Assembly: GCA_029721435.1 (NCBI GenBank)
Contig: CM056574.1
Coordinates: forward strand, 3,547,001 to 3,611,000
Direction of reading: 5' to 3'
Source of the DNA: Gymnothorax reevesii
Taxonomy: Eukaryota; Chordata; Actinopteri; Anguilliformes; Muraenidae
DNA: 64,000 nt
The notes below the pieces were generated by a model, which was given only the letters and a program-made list of their open reading frames with translations, did no database searches and was not told the DNA's origin. The position numbers and the translations under genes were made by a program. This document shows positions 11,334 to 23,100 of this stretch, one piece after another (the stretch's first letter is position 1; each line of letters begins with the position of its first letter).

Positions 11334-11654
11334 CTGGCCATCTTTACTTCTGAGAGACTCAGCCTCTCTAAGACATCCCTTTCACAGCCAATCATGTTAC
11401 ACTCCTGATGCCAGTTAACTTAATTACTTGCTAAATGTTCTTTCAGCTGATTCGCTTATATATTTATTGCTCTTTCAGCCCTTTTTTGCCTGTGTCTCAA
11501 CTTTTTTGGGACTTGTTGCAGCCATAAAATTTGAAATAAGGTCATTTTGTGAATAAAAATGTAAAATGTCATTTCAAGATTTGAAATGTTATCTTTGTTC
11601 TTTTGTAAAAAACATTTGAAAGTCATTGCATTTTGATTTTATTCACAATTTACA

Positions 11655-12215
11655 CGGCTGGAGCAGATCGAGTAGGGTCATGGCTACTGGAATTCAATGT
11701 ATGATAATCGCGTTTTCTGATATTACCGCTCAAACTCAACGCCCCGAAGTGCTTCTGTAAGTGAATAAAATACAATGAAAACAGGTGAAAGACACCTCAA
11801 AGAGACAGGGATTCCCACTGTCTGACATGACTTAATTTCTTTACTTCTGCTCAAGATCTGCTCCTGAAGGCTTTCTCCCTGCGCTGGTCTGCTGCTTTTT
11901 ATTCTCTTTACTGAAGCCCATCAACATCATTCTCCACAACACAGGGCTGAGGACGGCTCTCTTTTATCAGTAAGGCCACTCCTTAATTATGTACACATAC
12001 CTCAACAATCCAGCGCATTTATTCATCACCAGGGAAAGCAGGGTCTGGGGCCTACTCCAGGATACATGGAGAGAGATTCTGGAACACATCAACTAATAAA
12101 AAAACACAACTAATAACAAAACGTAATTAATTTATTAATAATTGACAGAAATCGTAATGCACAACTGCATCACGGAACCAACTGGCCTTTATGTACACGC
12201 CACACATGCAGTTAA
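11655..12215. other. No gene seen
   Basis: Unique sequence between the truncated Tc1 copy and the large minisatellite. No exon, RNA gene or known repeat was recognised. Confidence 0.5.
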
Positions 12216-15200
12216 AACAGACAGATAGACAGATGGGTGAGTGGAGAGACAGATGGACGATGGGTGAGTGGACAGACAGATGGACGGATGGGTGAGTGGA
12301 GAGACAGATGGACGATGGGTGAGTGGACAGACAGATGGACGGATGGGTCAGTGGGCAGACAGATGGAGAGATGGGTGAGTGGACAGACAGATGGACGGAT
12401 GGGTGAGTGGACAGACAGATAGAAAGATAGGAGAGTGGACAGACAGATGGACGGGTGGGTGAGTGGACAGACAGATGGACAGATGGGTGAGTGGACAGAC
12501 AGATGGAAAGATAGGAGAGTGGACAGACAGATAGACAGATGGGTGAGTGGACAGACAGATGAACGGGTGGGTGAGTGGACAGACAGATGAATGGGTGGGT
12601 GAGTGGATAGACAGATGGACAGATGGGTGAGTGGACAGACAGATGGAAAGATGGGTGAGTGGACAGACAGATGGACAGATGGGTGAGTGGACAGACAGAT
12701 GGAAAGATAGGAGAGTGGACAGACAGATGGACGGGTGGGTGAGTGTACAGAAAGATGGACAGATGGGTGAGTGGACAGACAGATAGACAGAGGGGTGAGT
12801 GGACCGACAGACGAACAGATGGGTGAGTGGACAGACAGATGGACGGATGGATGAGCGGACAGACAGATGGACAGATGGGTGAGTGGACAGACAGATAGAC
12901 GGGTGGGTGAGTGGACGGACAGATGGACGGATGGGTGAGTGGACAGACAGATGGACAGATGGGTGAGTGGACAGACAGATGGACGATGGGTGAGTGGACA
13001 GACAGATAGACGGATGGGCGAGTGGACAGACAGATGGACGGATGGGTGAGTGGACCGACAGATGGACGGATGGGTGAGTGGGCAGACAAATGGACAGATG
13101 GGTGAGTGGACAGACAGATGGACGGATGGGTGAGTGGACAGAAAGATGGACAGATGGGTGAGTGGACAGACAGATGAACGGGTGGGTGAGTGGACAGACA
13201 GATGGACAGATGGGTGAGTAGATAGACAGATGGAGGGGTGGGTGAGTGGACAGACAGATGGACAGATGGGTGAGTGGACCGACAGACGAACAGATGGGTG
13301 AGTGGACAGACAGATGGACGGATGGGTGAGCGGACAGACAGATGGACAGATGGGTGAGTGGACAGACAGATGGACGGGTGGGTGAGTGGACAGACAGATG
13401 GACGGATGGGTGAGTGGACAGACAGATGGACAGATGGGTGAGTGGACAGACAGATGGACGGGTGGGTGAGTGTACAGAAAGATGGACAGATGGGTGAGTG
13501 GACAGACAGATAGACAGATGGGTGAGTGGACCGACAGACGAACAGATGGGTGAGTGGACAGACAGATGGACGGATGAGTGAGCGGACAGACAGATGGACA
13601 GGTGGGTGAGTGGACAGACAGATGAAAAGAGGGGTGAGCGGACAGACAGATGGAAAGATAGGTGAGTGGACAGACAGATGGACGGATGGGTGAGTGGACA
13701 GACAGATGGACGATGGGTGAGTGGACAGACAGATAGACAGATGGGTGAGTGGACCGACAGACGAACAGATGGGTGAGTGGACAGACATATGGACGGATGG
13801 GTGAGTGGACAGACAGATGGACGGGTGGGTGAGTGCACAGACAGATGGATGGGTGAGTGGACAGACAGATGGACAGATGGGTGAGTGGACAGACAGATGG
13901 ACGGGTGGGTGAGTGGACAGACAGATGGACAGATGGGTGAGTGGACAGACAGATGGAAAGATAGGAGAGTGGACAGACAGATAGACAGATGGGTGAGTGG
14001 ACAGACAGATGAACGGGTGGGTGAGTGGACAGACAGATGAATGGGTGGGTGAGTGGATAGACAGATGGACAGATGGGTGAGTGGACAGACAGATGGAAAG
14101 ATGGGTGAGTGGACAGACAGATGGAAAGATAGGAGAGTGGACAGACAGATGGACGGGTGGGTGAGTGGACAGACAGATGGACAGATGGGTGAGTGGACAG
14201 ACAGATGGAAAGATAGGAGAGTGGACAGACAGATAGACAGATGGGTGAGTGGACAGACAGATGAACAGATGGGTGAGTGGACAGACAGATGGACGGGTGG
14301 GTGAGTGTACAGAAAGATGGACAGATGGGTGAGTGGACAGACAGATAGACAGAGGGGTGAGTGGACCGACAGACGAACAGATGGGTGAGTGGACAGACAG
14401 ATGGACGGATGGGTGAGCGGACAGACAGATGGACAGATGGGTGAGTGGACAGACAGATGGACGATGGGTGAGTGGACCGACAGACGAACAGATGGGTGAG
14501 TGGACAGACAGATGGACGGATGAGTGAGCGGACAGACAGATGGACAGATGGGTGAGTGGACAGACAGATAGACAGATGGGTGAGTGGACAGACAGATGGA
14601 AAGAGGGGTGAGTTGACAGACAGATGGAAAGATAGGTGAGTGGACAGACAGATGGACGGATGGGTGAGTGGACAGACAGATGGACGATGGGTGGGTGGAC
14701 AGACAGATAGACAGATGGGTGAGTGGACCGACAGACGAACAGATGGGTGAGTGGACAGACATATGGACGGATGGGTGAGTGGACAGACAGATGGACGGGT
14801 GGGTGAGTGCACAGACAGATGGATGGGTGAGTGGACAGACAGATGGACAGATGGGTGAGTGGACAGACAGATGGACGGGTGGGTGAGTGGACAGACAGAT
14901 GGACAGATGGGTGAGTGGACAGACAGATGGAAAGATAGTAGAGTGGACAGACAGATAGACAGATGGGTGAGTGGACAGACAGATGAACGGGTGGGTGAGT
15001 GGACAGACAGATGAATGGGTGGGTGAGTGGATAGACAGATGGACAGATGGGTGAGTGGACAGACAGATGGAAAGATGGGTGAGTGGACAGACAGATGGAC
15101 GGGTGGGTGAGTGGACAGACAGATGGACAGATGGGTGAGTGGACAGACAGATGGAAAGATAGGAGAGTGGACAGACAGATAGACAGATGGGTGAGTGGAC

Positions 15201-16575
15201 AGACAGACGAACAGATGGGTGAGTGGACAGACAGATGGACGGGTGGGTGAGTGGACCGACAGACGAACAGATGGGTGAGTGGACAGACAGATGGACGGAT
15301 GGGTGAGCGGACAGACAGATGGACAGATGGGTGAGTGGACAGACAGATAGACGGGTGGGTGAGTGGACAGACAGATGGACGGATGGGTGAGTGGACAGAC
15401 AGATGGACAGATGGGTGAGTGGACAGACAGATGGACGATGGGTGAGTGGACAGACAGATGGACAGTTGGGTGAGTGGACAGACAGATGGACGGATGGGTT
15501 AGTGGGCAGACAAATGGACAGATGGGTGAGTGGACAGACAGATGGACGGATGGGTGAGTGGACAGACAGATGGACGGTTGGATGAGTTGACAGACAGATG
15601 GACGGATGGGTGAGGGGACAGACAGATGGACGGAGAGGTGAGTGGACAGACATATGGACAGATGGGTGAGTGGACAGACAGATGGACGGATGGGTGAGTG
15701 GACAGACAGATGGATGGCTGGATGAGTGGACAGACAGATGGACGGATGGGTGAGTGGACAGACAGATGGACGAAGAGGTGAGTGGACAGACATATGGACG
15801 GATGAGTGAGTGGACAGACAGATGGACGGGTGGGTGAGTGGACAGACAGATGGATGGGTGAGTGGACAGACAGATGGACAGGTGGGTGAGTGGACAGACA
15901 GATGGACGGGTGGGTGAGTGGACAGACAGATGGACAGATGGGTGAGTGGACAGACAGATGGAAAGATAGGAGAGTGGACAGACAGATAGACAGATGGGTG
16001 AGTGGACAGACAGATGAACGGGTGGGTGAGTGGACAGACAGATGGAAAGATAGGAGAGTGGACAGACAGATAGACAGATGGGTGAGTGGACAGACAGATG
16101 AACGGGTGGGTGAGTGGACAGACAGATGAATGGGTGGGTGAGTGGATAGACAGATGGATGGGTGATTGAGTGGACAGACAGATGGACGGGTGGGTGAGTG
16201 GACAGACAGATGGACAGTTGGGTGAGTGGACAGACAGAAGGAAAGATAGGAGAGTGGACAGACAGATACACAGATGGGTGAGTGGACAGGCAGATGAACG
16301 GGTGGGTGAGTGGACAGACAGATGGAAAGATAGGAGAGTGGACAGACAGATAGACAGATGGGTGAGTGGACAGACAGATGAACGGGTGGGTGAGTGGACA
16401 GACAGATGAATGGGTGGGTGAGTGGATAGACAGATGAATGGGTGGGTGAGTGGACAGACAGATGAATGGGTGGGTGAGCGGACAGACAGATAGACAGATG
16501 GGTGAGTGGACAGACAGATGAATGGGTGATTGAGTGGACAGACAGATGGATGGATGGGTGGACAGACAGGTGAAG
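12216..16575. repeat. 28-bp minisatellite, about 155 copies over 4.4 kb
   Basis: The unit is GACAGACAGATGGACGGATG followed by GGTGAGTG, with recurrent variants (CAGATGGG, CGGGTGGG, AAAGATAGGAGAG, GACCGACAGACGAACAG and short units lacking four bases). Because 28 leaves remainder 1 when divided by 3 and no unit frame contains a stop on the - strand, overlapping open frames of 1307, 1193 and 553 codons arise, all translating to STHPSVHLSV-like peptides. These are not genes: they have no domain, the peptide is purely the repeat, and the same tract is open in all three - frames. Larger blocks are duplicated within the array (see findings). Confidence 0.97.
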
Positions 16576-16812
16576 GAGAGCAGAGAGCAGGAACAGAGTA
16601 AAGCCTTAGAAACTGTATTTACATCAGTCGTTTAGCTGATTTTTAACTTACAGTTAATCAGACTCCGTCGGGGCTCAGGGCCTCATCTCACACTAGCTAC
16701 AGTGAGTTTGTGGAGAGCGCCATCACACAAAATGGCCGCTTCAGCTCAGAGTGCCTGAGCTTCTGTGCACTGTTGTGAGGCAGGTGATGACATCATCTGT
16801 ATTAAACATTAA
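16576..16812. other. No gene seen
   Basis: Short unique stretch between the array and the MITE. It ends in the TTAA target site (16809-16812). Confidence 0.5.
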
Positions 16813-17033
16813 CCCTTTGAGCGCTGAATTTTCAAGGAATTAAAAATGTTTTTATCCTGAGCTGTTGAAAACCTATCATGTGGCAACTTATTTAAAAGTG
16901 CTCCCCTGCAGGAGCAGCTCCCCTAACCATAACCCTCCTCTGCAGAAGCTCTTTTGAACAAGTTGCCACATGATAGGTTTTCAACAGCATCTGATTTTGA
17001 TATCTAACATCAGTGCCAACAGCGCTGAAAGGG
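16813..17033. mobile_element. TTAA-flanked fold-back MITE, copy 1 (piggyBac-like)
   Basis: This 221-bp element begins CCCTTTGAGCGCTG and ends with the inverse of CCCTTTCAGCGCTG. It is flanked by TTAA at 16809-16812 and 17034-17037. Inside is a perfect 29-bp inverted repeat at 16861-16889 and 16960-16988 (GCTGTTGAAAACCTATCATG plus TGGCAACTT) around a 70-bp loop. CCC ends with TTAA duplications are the signature of piggyBac-type elements; the element has no coding capacity. A second copy lies inverted at 52163-52395. Confidence 0.88.
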
Positions 17034-17037
17034 TTAA

Positions 17038-18469
17038 GAGAGGGAGTGGGAGGAGAAACACAGGCCAGAACAGATGACTGCCCAATCATCAGCGCTGCTG
17101 CAACACTCTCACCTCCACTGACCACAAGCTGACTTTTTTTGATAAACGGTATGAAAACTTGTTTCACTGCTTATTGTCCACATGGCAAAAGGAAGTCAGT
17201 AAAGAATTCAACACCTCTGAGTCAGTTTTACACTCCACTCTCTCAGTTCTTCTGGGCAGCATTTTCACGGTCAAAGTTCACAGCTGAGGTGAACAACAAA
17301 ATCTGTCTGGTTCATGCAGTGAAAAAGAATAAGTGTGTGTTTGTGTGTGTGTGTGTGTCGGGGGGGGTCTTTTCAGGAAAACATGAACACTAGGCAAAAC
17401 CAAGTATGAACCCCTAAAAAGCACCGCGCGATCTTAAGCCCCCGAACAGGATGAGCGGCACTCGAACACAGGCAAGGAAATAAAGTCATGCTGGACACAG
17501 GACATCAGGAGGGAGCTGGGATTCTGCCTCTGACCTGTATTGCAAACACTGACGCAGGATTTACTGACTGTTCACTGAAGCAGGGAAGTTAGGAGCCATT
17601 TTATGAAGGTATGTCGTGTGACATTTTCCGATCCAGGACTGGAGAAAACTCTACAAAGTACAATAGAGTTTATTGCATTTGAGTTGTGCTTCTTACTGAA
17701 GGTGTTTTTTTTCCTCAGAGAATTGGTGCGATGCCATCGCATCGGTCCTCTTAACACAAGATTCTCTTGACCACTTCATTGCGTTATTCGCACCAGCCGT
17801 GCACAGCAACCAAAATCCCAGATTTTGCCAACAAGCTGATTGCGCCTGTTCAAAGTCCTTTTTCACCAATATTGCAAGCTGCTCTGCAAGATGATATTGT
17901 TCCAGTGGCGATGTAAGCTTCACTGCACCACAGGGGAAGTGCCCTTTGACCTTAATACTGCATTATGGGAAAATCTGTGTGTTGCGCAGTGTAATTGACA
18001 GGCCATGGCAGTCACAGGAAATGTAAACAGAGAGCAGGTGCCAAAGTCCCGCCCCCCAATTCTCACCTCCATTACAGGACACCTGCGCAGGGGCCGTTGG
18101 TATCAGGCCCCCAGGAGCTCCTCCCACTACGCTGAGCTGGCCAATGGCAACAGACCGCCCGCTCTACGTGTGCGTAACTCCCCGGGAACTCTGGAGCAAT
18201 GCGCATCCAACTTAAACATCAACCCTGAAAAAATCTACTCCAAGGTAACAGATATCTTATTGGCTAGTATCCCAGACCCAGATTAAATGTATTACTATAA
18301 ATTTTGCTTCATAAAGAAGCTGGTCGGACAGTGATGGTGATTCTTTAAAAGGAGTGACTCAGGAAATTGAATGAATGAACCGATGGGGGCTGGATGTTTG
18401 ATCAATCCATCCTCTGCCGTAATGAATGGTGTAAACTGGCACTATAGTGTCACTGAAAAGTCCTGCTAC
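17038..18469. other. Mostly unique sequence with a (TG)n run
   Basis: A short (TG)n stretch followed by a G run lies at about 17334-17368. Apart from the short open frame at 18005-18286 nothing gene-like was recognised. Confidence 0.5.
18005..18286 (+). CDS. Short open frame, 93 codons, unknown, probably not a gene
   Basis: It starts at an ATG in a favourable CCATGG context and ends in ...DILLASIPDPD and TAA. The composition is ordinary (not repeat-derived) and GC-richer than the surroundings, with a basic middle segment (GHLRRGRWYQAPRSSSHY). No domain, signal peptide or membrane segment is visible and I do not recognise a family. No upstream promoter or downstream polyadenylation signal stands out. 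It could be a chance frame, a decayed exon or part of an unknown retroelement. Nothing around it suggests a role: the neighbours are a MITE and a Tc1 transposon. Confidence 0.15.
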   Translation: MAVTGNVNREQVPKSRPPILTSITGHLRRGRWYQAPRSSSHYAELANGNRPPALRVRNSPGTLEQCASNLNINPEKIYSKVTDILLASIPDPD

Positions 18470-18496
18470 ACATTTCCACAGCTTTCAAACCAACTC

Positions 18497-18549
18497 AGTC
18501 CTGCCTTTCTCACAATACAGTAATAATACCATTATATTACAAATTTTTA
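18497..18549 (+). repeat. Flank repeat of the second Tc1 family, left of copy 2
   Basis: CTGCCTTTCTCACAATACAG and TAATACCATTATATTACA match, with changes, the block at 26173-26220 beyond the other end of the same transposon. The Tc1 copy thus has partial direct repeats on its two sides. Confidence 0.55.
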
Positions 18550-19488
18550 CAACCTCAATTCCGAAATAGTTGGGACGAAGTGTAAATTATGAATAAAATC
18601 AAAATACAATGACTTTCAGATCACAATATTTTATTTACAAAAGAATTGATAACATTTCAAACGTTGAAACGGAGACATTTTACATTTTATCCACAAAATG
18701 AGCTTATTTCAAATTTTATGGCTGCAACAGGTCTCAAAAAAGTTGGGACACAGGCAAAAAAGGGCTGAAAAAGCTATTAATATATAAGAGAATCAGCTGA
18801 AAGAACATTTAGCAAGTAATTAAGTTAACTGGCATCAGGCGTGTAACATGATCTAAAAGGGATGTCTTAGAGAGGCTGAGTCTCTCAGAAGTAAAGATGG
18901 CCAGAGGCTCTCCAACCAATGAAGGCTTATGTAAAAAAATTGTGGAATACTTTAAAAAACAATCTTCCTCAACGTCAAATTGCAAAAACTGTGCATCAGG
19001 TCTCATCATTGACAGTGCATAACATCATCAAAAGATTCCAAGAAACTGGAAAAATCTCTATCATAAGGGACAAGGCCAAAGACCTTTACTGGATACCTGT
19101 GATCTTTGGGCCCTCAGACGCCACTGCATCCCTCACCGGCATGACTCTGTCATTGACATTACTAAATGGGCCCAGGAATACTTCAAGACACCACTGTCTG
19201 TAAACACAGTCCGCCGTGCCATCCACAGATGCCACCTAAAACTCTATCATGCAAAAAGGAAGCCATTGTTGAGCATGATCCAGAAGCGCCGCCGTGTTCT
19301 GTGTGCCAAGGCTCAGTTAAAATGAATTGTAGCAAAGTGGCAAAGTGTCCTGTGGTCAGACGAGTCCAAATTTGAGATTCTTGTTGGAAATCATGGGCGT
19401 CATACCCTCTGGGCTAAAGAGGAGAAAGACCACCCCTCCTGTTATCAGCGCTCAGTTCAAAAGCCAGCATCTCTGATGGTATGGGGAG

Positions 19489-19997
19489 TGTTATGGCCCC
19501 AATTTGTTATTACATTTATAACACAACAGCAACAGCAAGGGATGACAAACACAGTTTTAACAACTAAAACACATTTAATTTTTAACAAAGACAAAGACTA
19601 ATAACAACCTACAACTAAAGACCAAGATTGATAAATAAGAAAAAAACAGAAATAATTACAGTCCCTTCTTGGTGGGGTGGCTTGGTGATGTCCTGGATGA
19701 AGAAAATGCTCAAACACAGGCAAAGAAATCCACAAAAGAAACTACACAGGTCTTGAACAGAAATGACAGGTCTGGTCACACGTATCCTTCTTCTTGCAAT
19801 TTCTCCTACTACTTTACTGTCTCAATTCTTTTCTTTATATACTCTTTTGCAGACCCCACCCACATTTAGACCTCTTTTTTTTAACTTTCTGAGACTTGCC
19901 CCAGACATGTCTGGAAACATGTCCAAACATGACTCCAGTCTGAGCTTAACAAAAAAAAGGTAAATACTGCCATCTAGTGGCCTATATTCACATTACA
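19489..19997 (-). repeat. 3' LTR of the Gmr1-type element
   Basis: Offset of exactly 5510 bp from the 5' LTR with no difference seen over 509 positions. It is preceded in - direction by the purine-rich GGAATGGAGG. Confidence 0.95.
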
Positions 19998-20015
19998 CCT
20001 CCATTCCAAAAGGGA
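19998..20015 (-). promoter_or_regulatory. Polypurine tract
   Basis: TTTTGGAATGGAGG (- strand) abuts the 3' LTR, where plus-strand DNA priming is expected. Confidence 0.6.
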
Positions 20016-20130
20016 AAAATTTTGACTCATAAAGGCAAAATTTTTCTTTTCAATACAAAATGGTTAAGTGAACACTTGTCTATATATACATATCATACAA
20101 TATTCAAACACATGATATATATATACACAT

Positions 20131-23100
20131 TCAAACACGGGATAAGCAATCAGCAATTACATTGTCTGTACCCTTCACATGCTTAATTTCCAAGTCAAAC
20201 TCCTGTAAAATCAAACTCCAATTCAACAATCTCCGATTCTTGTTTTTCATCTTACTCAAAAACATTAACGGATTGTGGTCAGTGTACACAATCATTGGCT
20301 TTTGTCCTGTACAAACATAAACCTCAAAGTGTTGTAAAGAAAGGACCAGAGCCAACAGTTCCTTCTCTATTGTGGAATAGTTCCTTTGGTGGCGATTGAA
20401 CTTCCTGGAGAAGTATGCCACGGGATGCTCAATGTCATCAGAGTCACTTCTCTGTAGGAGCACAGATCCACAAGCTTGGTCGCTAGCATCGACCGCGATG
20501 GAGAACGGTTTGTTGAAGTCAGGAGATTTGAGCACGGGAAAGTGACACAGCAGAGACTTCAGGCAATCGAAGGCTCTCTGGCATGCATCATCCCAAGTGA
20601 ACTTTACGCCTTTCTTCAGTTGGTTAGTTAGACTGAGAGCAATCTCAGCAAAGTTCTTGCAGAACTTGCGGTAGTACCCGATCATTCCAAGGAAGCGGCG
20701 CAAAGTTTTTTTGTTGTGAGGAACTGGAAAGTCCATGATGGCTTGGACTTTAGCATTTATGGGTGCCACCTTACCCTGGCCTATGACGTAGCCAAGATAG
20801 GTGACAGTAGCACAACCAAAGTCACTCTTGCTCAGGTTAACAGTCAGGTTAGCCTGGGTCAGGCGCTGGAACAACGTCTCTACATCTTTTAGATGTTCTT
20901 CCCAGGAGTCACTCCATGTGATCAGGTCATCGATGTATGCACCCGTGTGTGGCAATCCGGCGATTGTAGACTGTATCATCCTTTGGAACGTGGCTGGGGC
21001 ATTTTTCATGCCAAAGGGTAGGACTTCATACTGGTACAATCCAGATGGTGTGGCAAAAGCAGAGATGCTCTTGGCCCTCTCAGTTAAAGGCACACACCAA
21101 TAACCCTTCAATAAATCAATCTTGGTCAGAAACTTTGCTTGCCCTACACTATCAATACAATCATCAATCCTAGGTATTGGAAACACATCAGTTCTAGTTA
21201 CAGCATTGACTTTGCGATAATCTGTACAGAATCTAGTACTTCCATCAGGTTTTGGAACTAGCACACAGGGTGAACTCCAATCGGAGTTGGAGGGTCTGAT
21301 AATATCATGTTTTAACATGAACTCAACCTCTTTCTCAGCAATCTTTCTCTTTTCAGGATTCATCCGGTATGGATGCTGTTTTATTGGTTTGGCATCACCA
21401 ACATCTACATCATGAGAGGCTATAGTAACTCTCTTTGGAACATCAGGAAACAAATCCTCATATTTCTTGATCAACCTTTCAAACTGATCTCTCTGTGAGG
21501 GTTCTAAGTGCTGGAGTTTTACATCAAGATTTTGCAACACTTCAGTGTTCGACAATTTACATGAAAGAACTTCAGCTTTAATTCTTGGTTCATCATCTTG
21601 AAACTCCCCCTCATCTTCACACGTTTTGACCATAGGAGAATCTGAAGTGACGGCAGCAACCCTAGCATTTCTGTCATGATAAGGCTTCAGCATGTTAATG
21701 TGACACAATTGTTTTGGTTTTCTCCTATCTGGAGTCTTCACAATGTAATTGAGATCATTGAGTTTTGTCAGAATTTCATAAGGACCATGAAATCTTGCCT
21801 GCAATGGATTGGACTGCAAGGGAAACAACACAAGGACCTTGTCTCCTGGTTTAAACTCACGGCTTCTAGCCTTATGATCATACCAGGTTTTCATTTTTCC
21901 CTGACTTGATTTCAAGTTCTCTTTGGCAAGGTCACAAGCTGCACGCAATCTTTCCTTGAACTTGCTAACATAGTCTAACAGACTGATATGCAGCTCTTTC
22001 TCTTGCCATTGTTCACTCAATAATAGCAAAGGTCCTCTCACTTCATGACCAAACACTAGCTCAAATGGACTGAATCCAGTAGACTCCTGCACTGCTTCTC
22101 TAGCTGCAAACAACAGCAAATGAACCCCTTCATCCCAGTCTTTCTCATGGTCATAACAATAAGTCCTCATCATTGTCTTGAGAGTGGAATGAAACCGCTC
22201 TAAGGCACCCTGACTTTCTGGATGATAGGCACTAGAAAGAATCTGTTTTGCACCTAGTTCATACACAACCTGCTGAAACAATCCTGAAGTGAAATTGCTA
22301 CCTTGGTCTGACTGAATTTCCCTGGGAAGACCAAACAACGTGAAGAACTTTATCAAAGCCTTCGAGATTGCAGTTGCCTTGATGTTACGTAGAGGTATGG
22401 CTTCGGGGAATCTGGTAGATGCACACATGATTGTCAACAAGTACTGATTTCCAGATCTAGTCTTGGGTAATGGACCAACGCAATCAACAATGACCCTAGA
22501 GAATGGCTCCCCAAATGCTGGGATAGGCTGCAATGGAGCTACAGGTGGGTCTAACTGGTGTTTTCCAACTACCTGACAAGTGTGACAGGTTTTGCAAAAG
22601 TTGGAAACGTCTTTCCGAAGCCCAGGCCAAAAGAAGTGTTTCATGATCTTATCAACAGTCTTGTTAACACCAAGATGACCTCCTAAAGGTAAACTATGAG
22701 CCATTGTTAAGATCTCATTCCTGTAGACCTTCGGAACAACAATTTGCCTGACCACTGCCCAATCTGCATTGGCAGGGATATCAGGAGGGCGCCACTTCCG
22801 CATCAGCACACCATCCTTGAGATAATACCCAACTGGAACTGCGTCTATTTCTTTATCAGGAAGGGCTCTCCTCTTTAGTACACAAATTTCAGGATCATTA
22901 GTTTGCTCCTCAATCAACCGCTCTCTGGACAGAGACAAGTCTCCAGACACATCAGAATCACCAGACCCATCCGGCTGGCTGAATAGAGAACTGATAAAAG
23001 TATCTGATAAGTCCTCAAACGGAGAAACCATAGTAGGCCAATCAGAGTCATGAGGCGAACCACCTGAGTCCTGACTATTCAATGTACTGGACGGCACCAC

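Larger units (their letters stand above)
9574..11654 (-). mobile_element. Tc1-like transposon (second family), copy 1, split by a solo LTR
   Basis: It begins after TA (9572-9573) with CAACCCCAATTCCAAAATAG. The opposite arm (about 11490-11654) repeats the subterminal sequence ending TTATTCACAATTTACAC, but the outermost ~35 bp are missing, so this end is truncated. The transposase is on the - strand and damaged. A 782-bp solo LTR sits inside at 10552-11333, between the - strand segments that correspond to CCAACC...GGCCAG in the sibling copy at 18550-26152. Confidence 0.9.

Noticed and set aside
12127..16409. Open frames of 553, 1193 and 1307 codons on - and several of 60-85 codons on +
   Set aside because: They are translations of the 28-bp minisatellite, open in every - frame, with no domain and no gene context.
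19669..19963. Two 66-codon frames, repeated at 25179-25473, considered as accessory LTR-encoded proteins
   Set aside because: They lie antisense within the LTR, and their repetition simply follows from the two identical LTRs.
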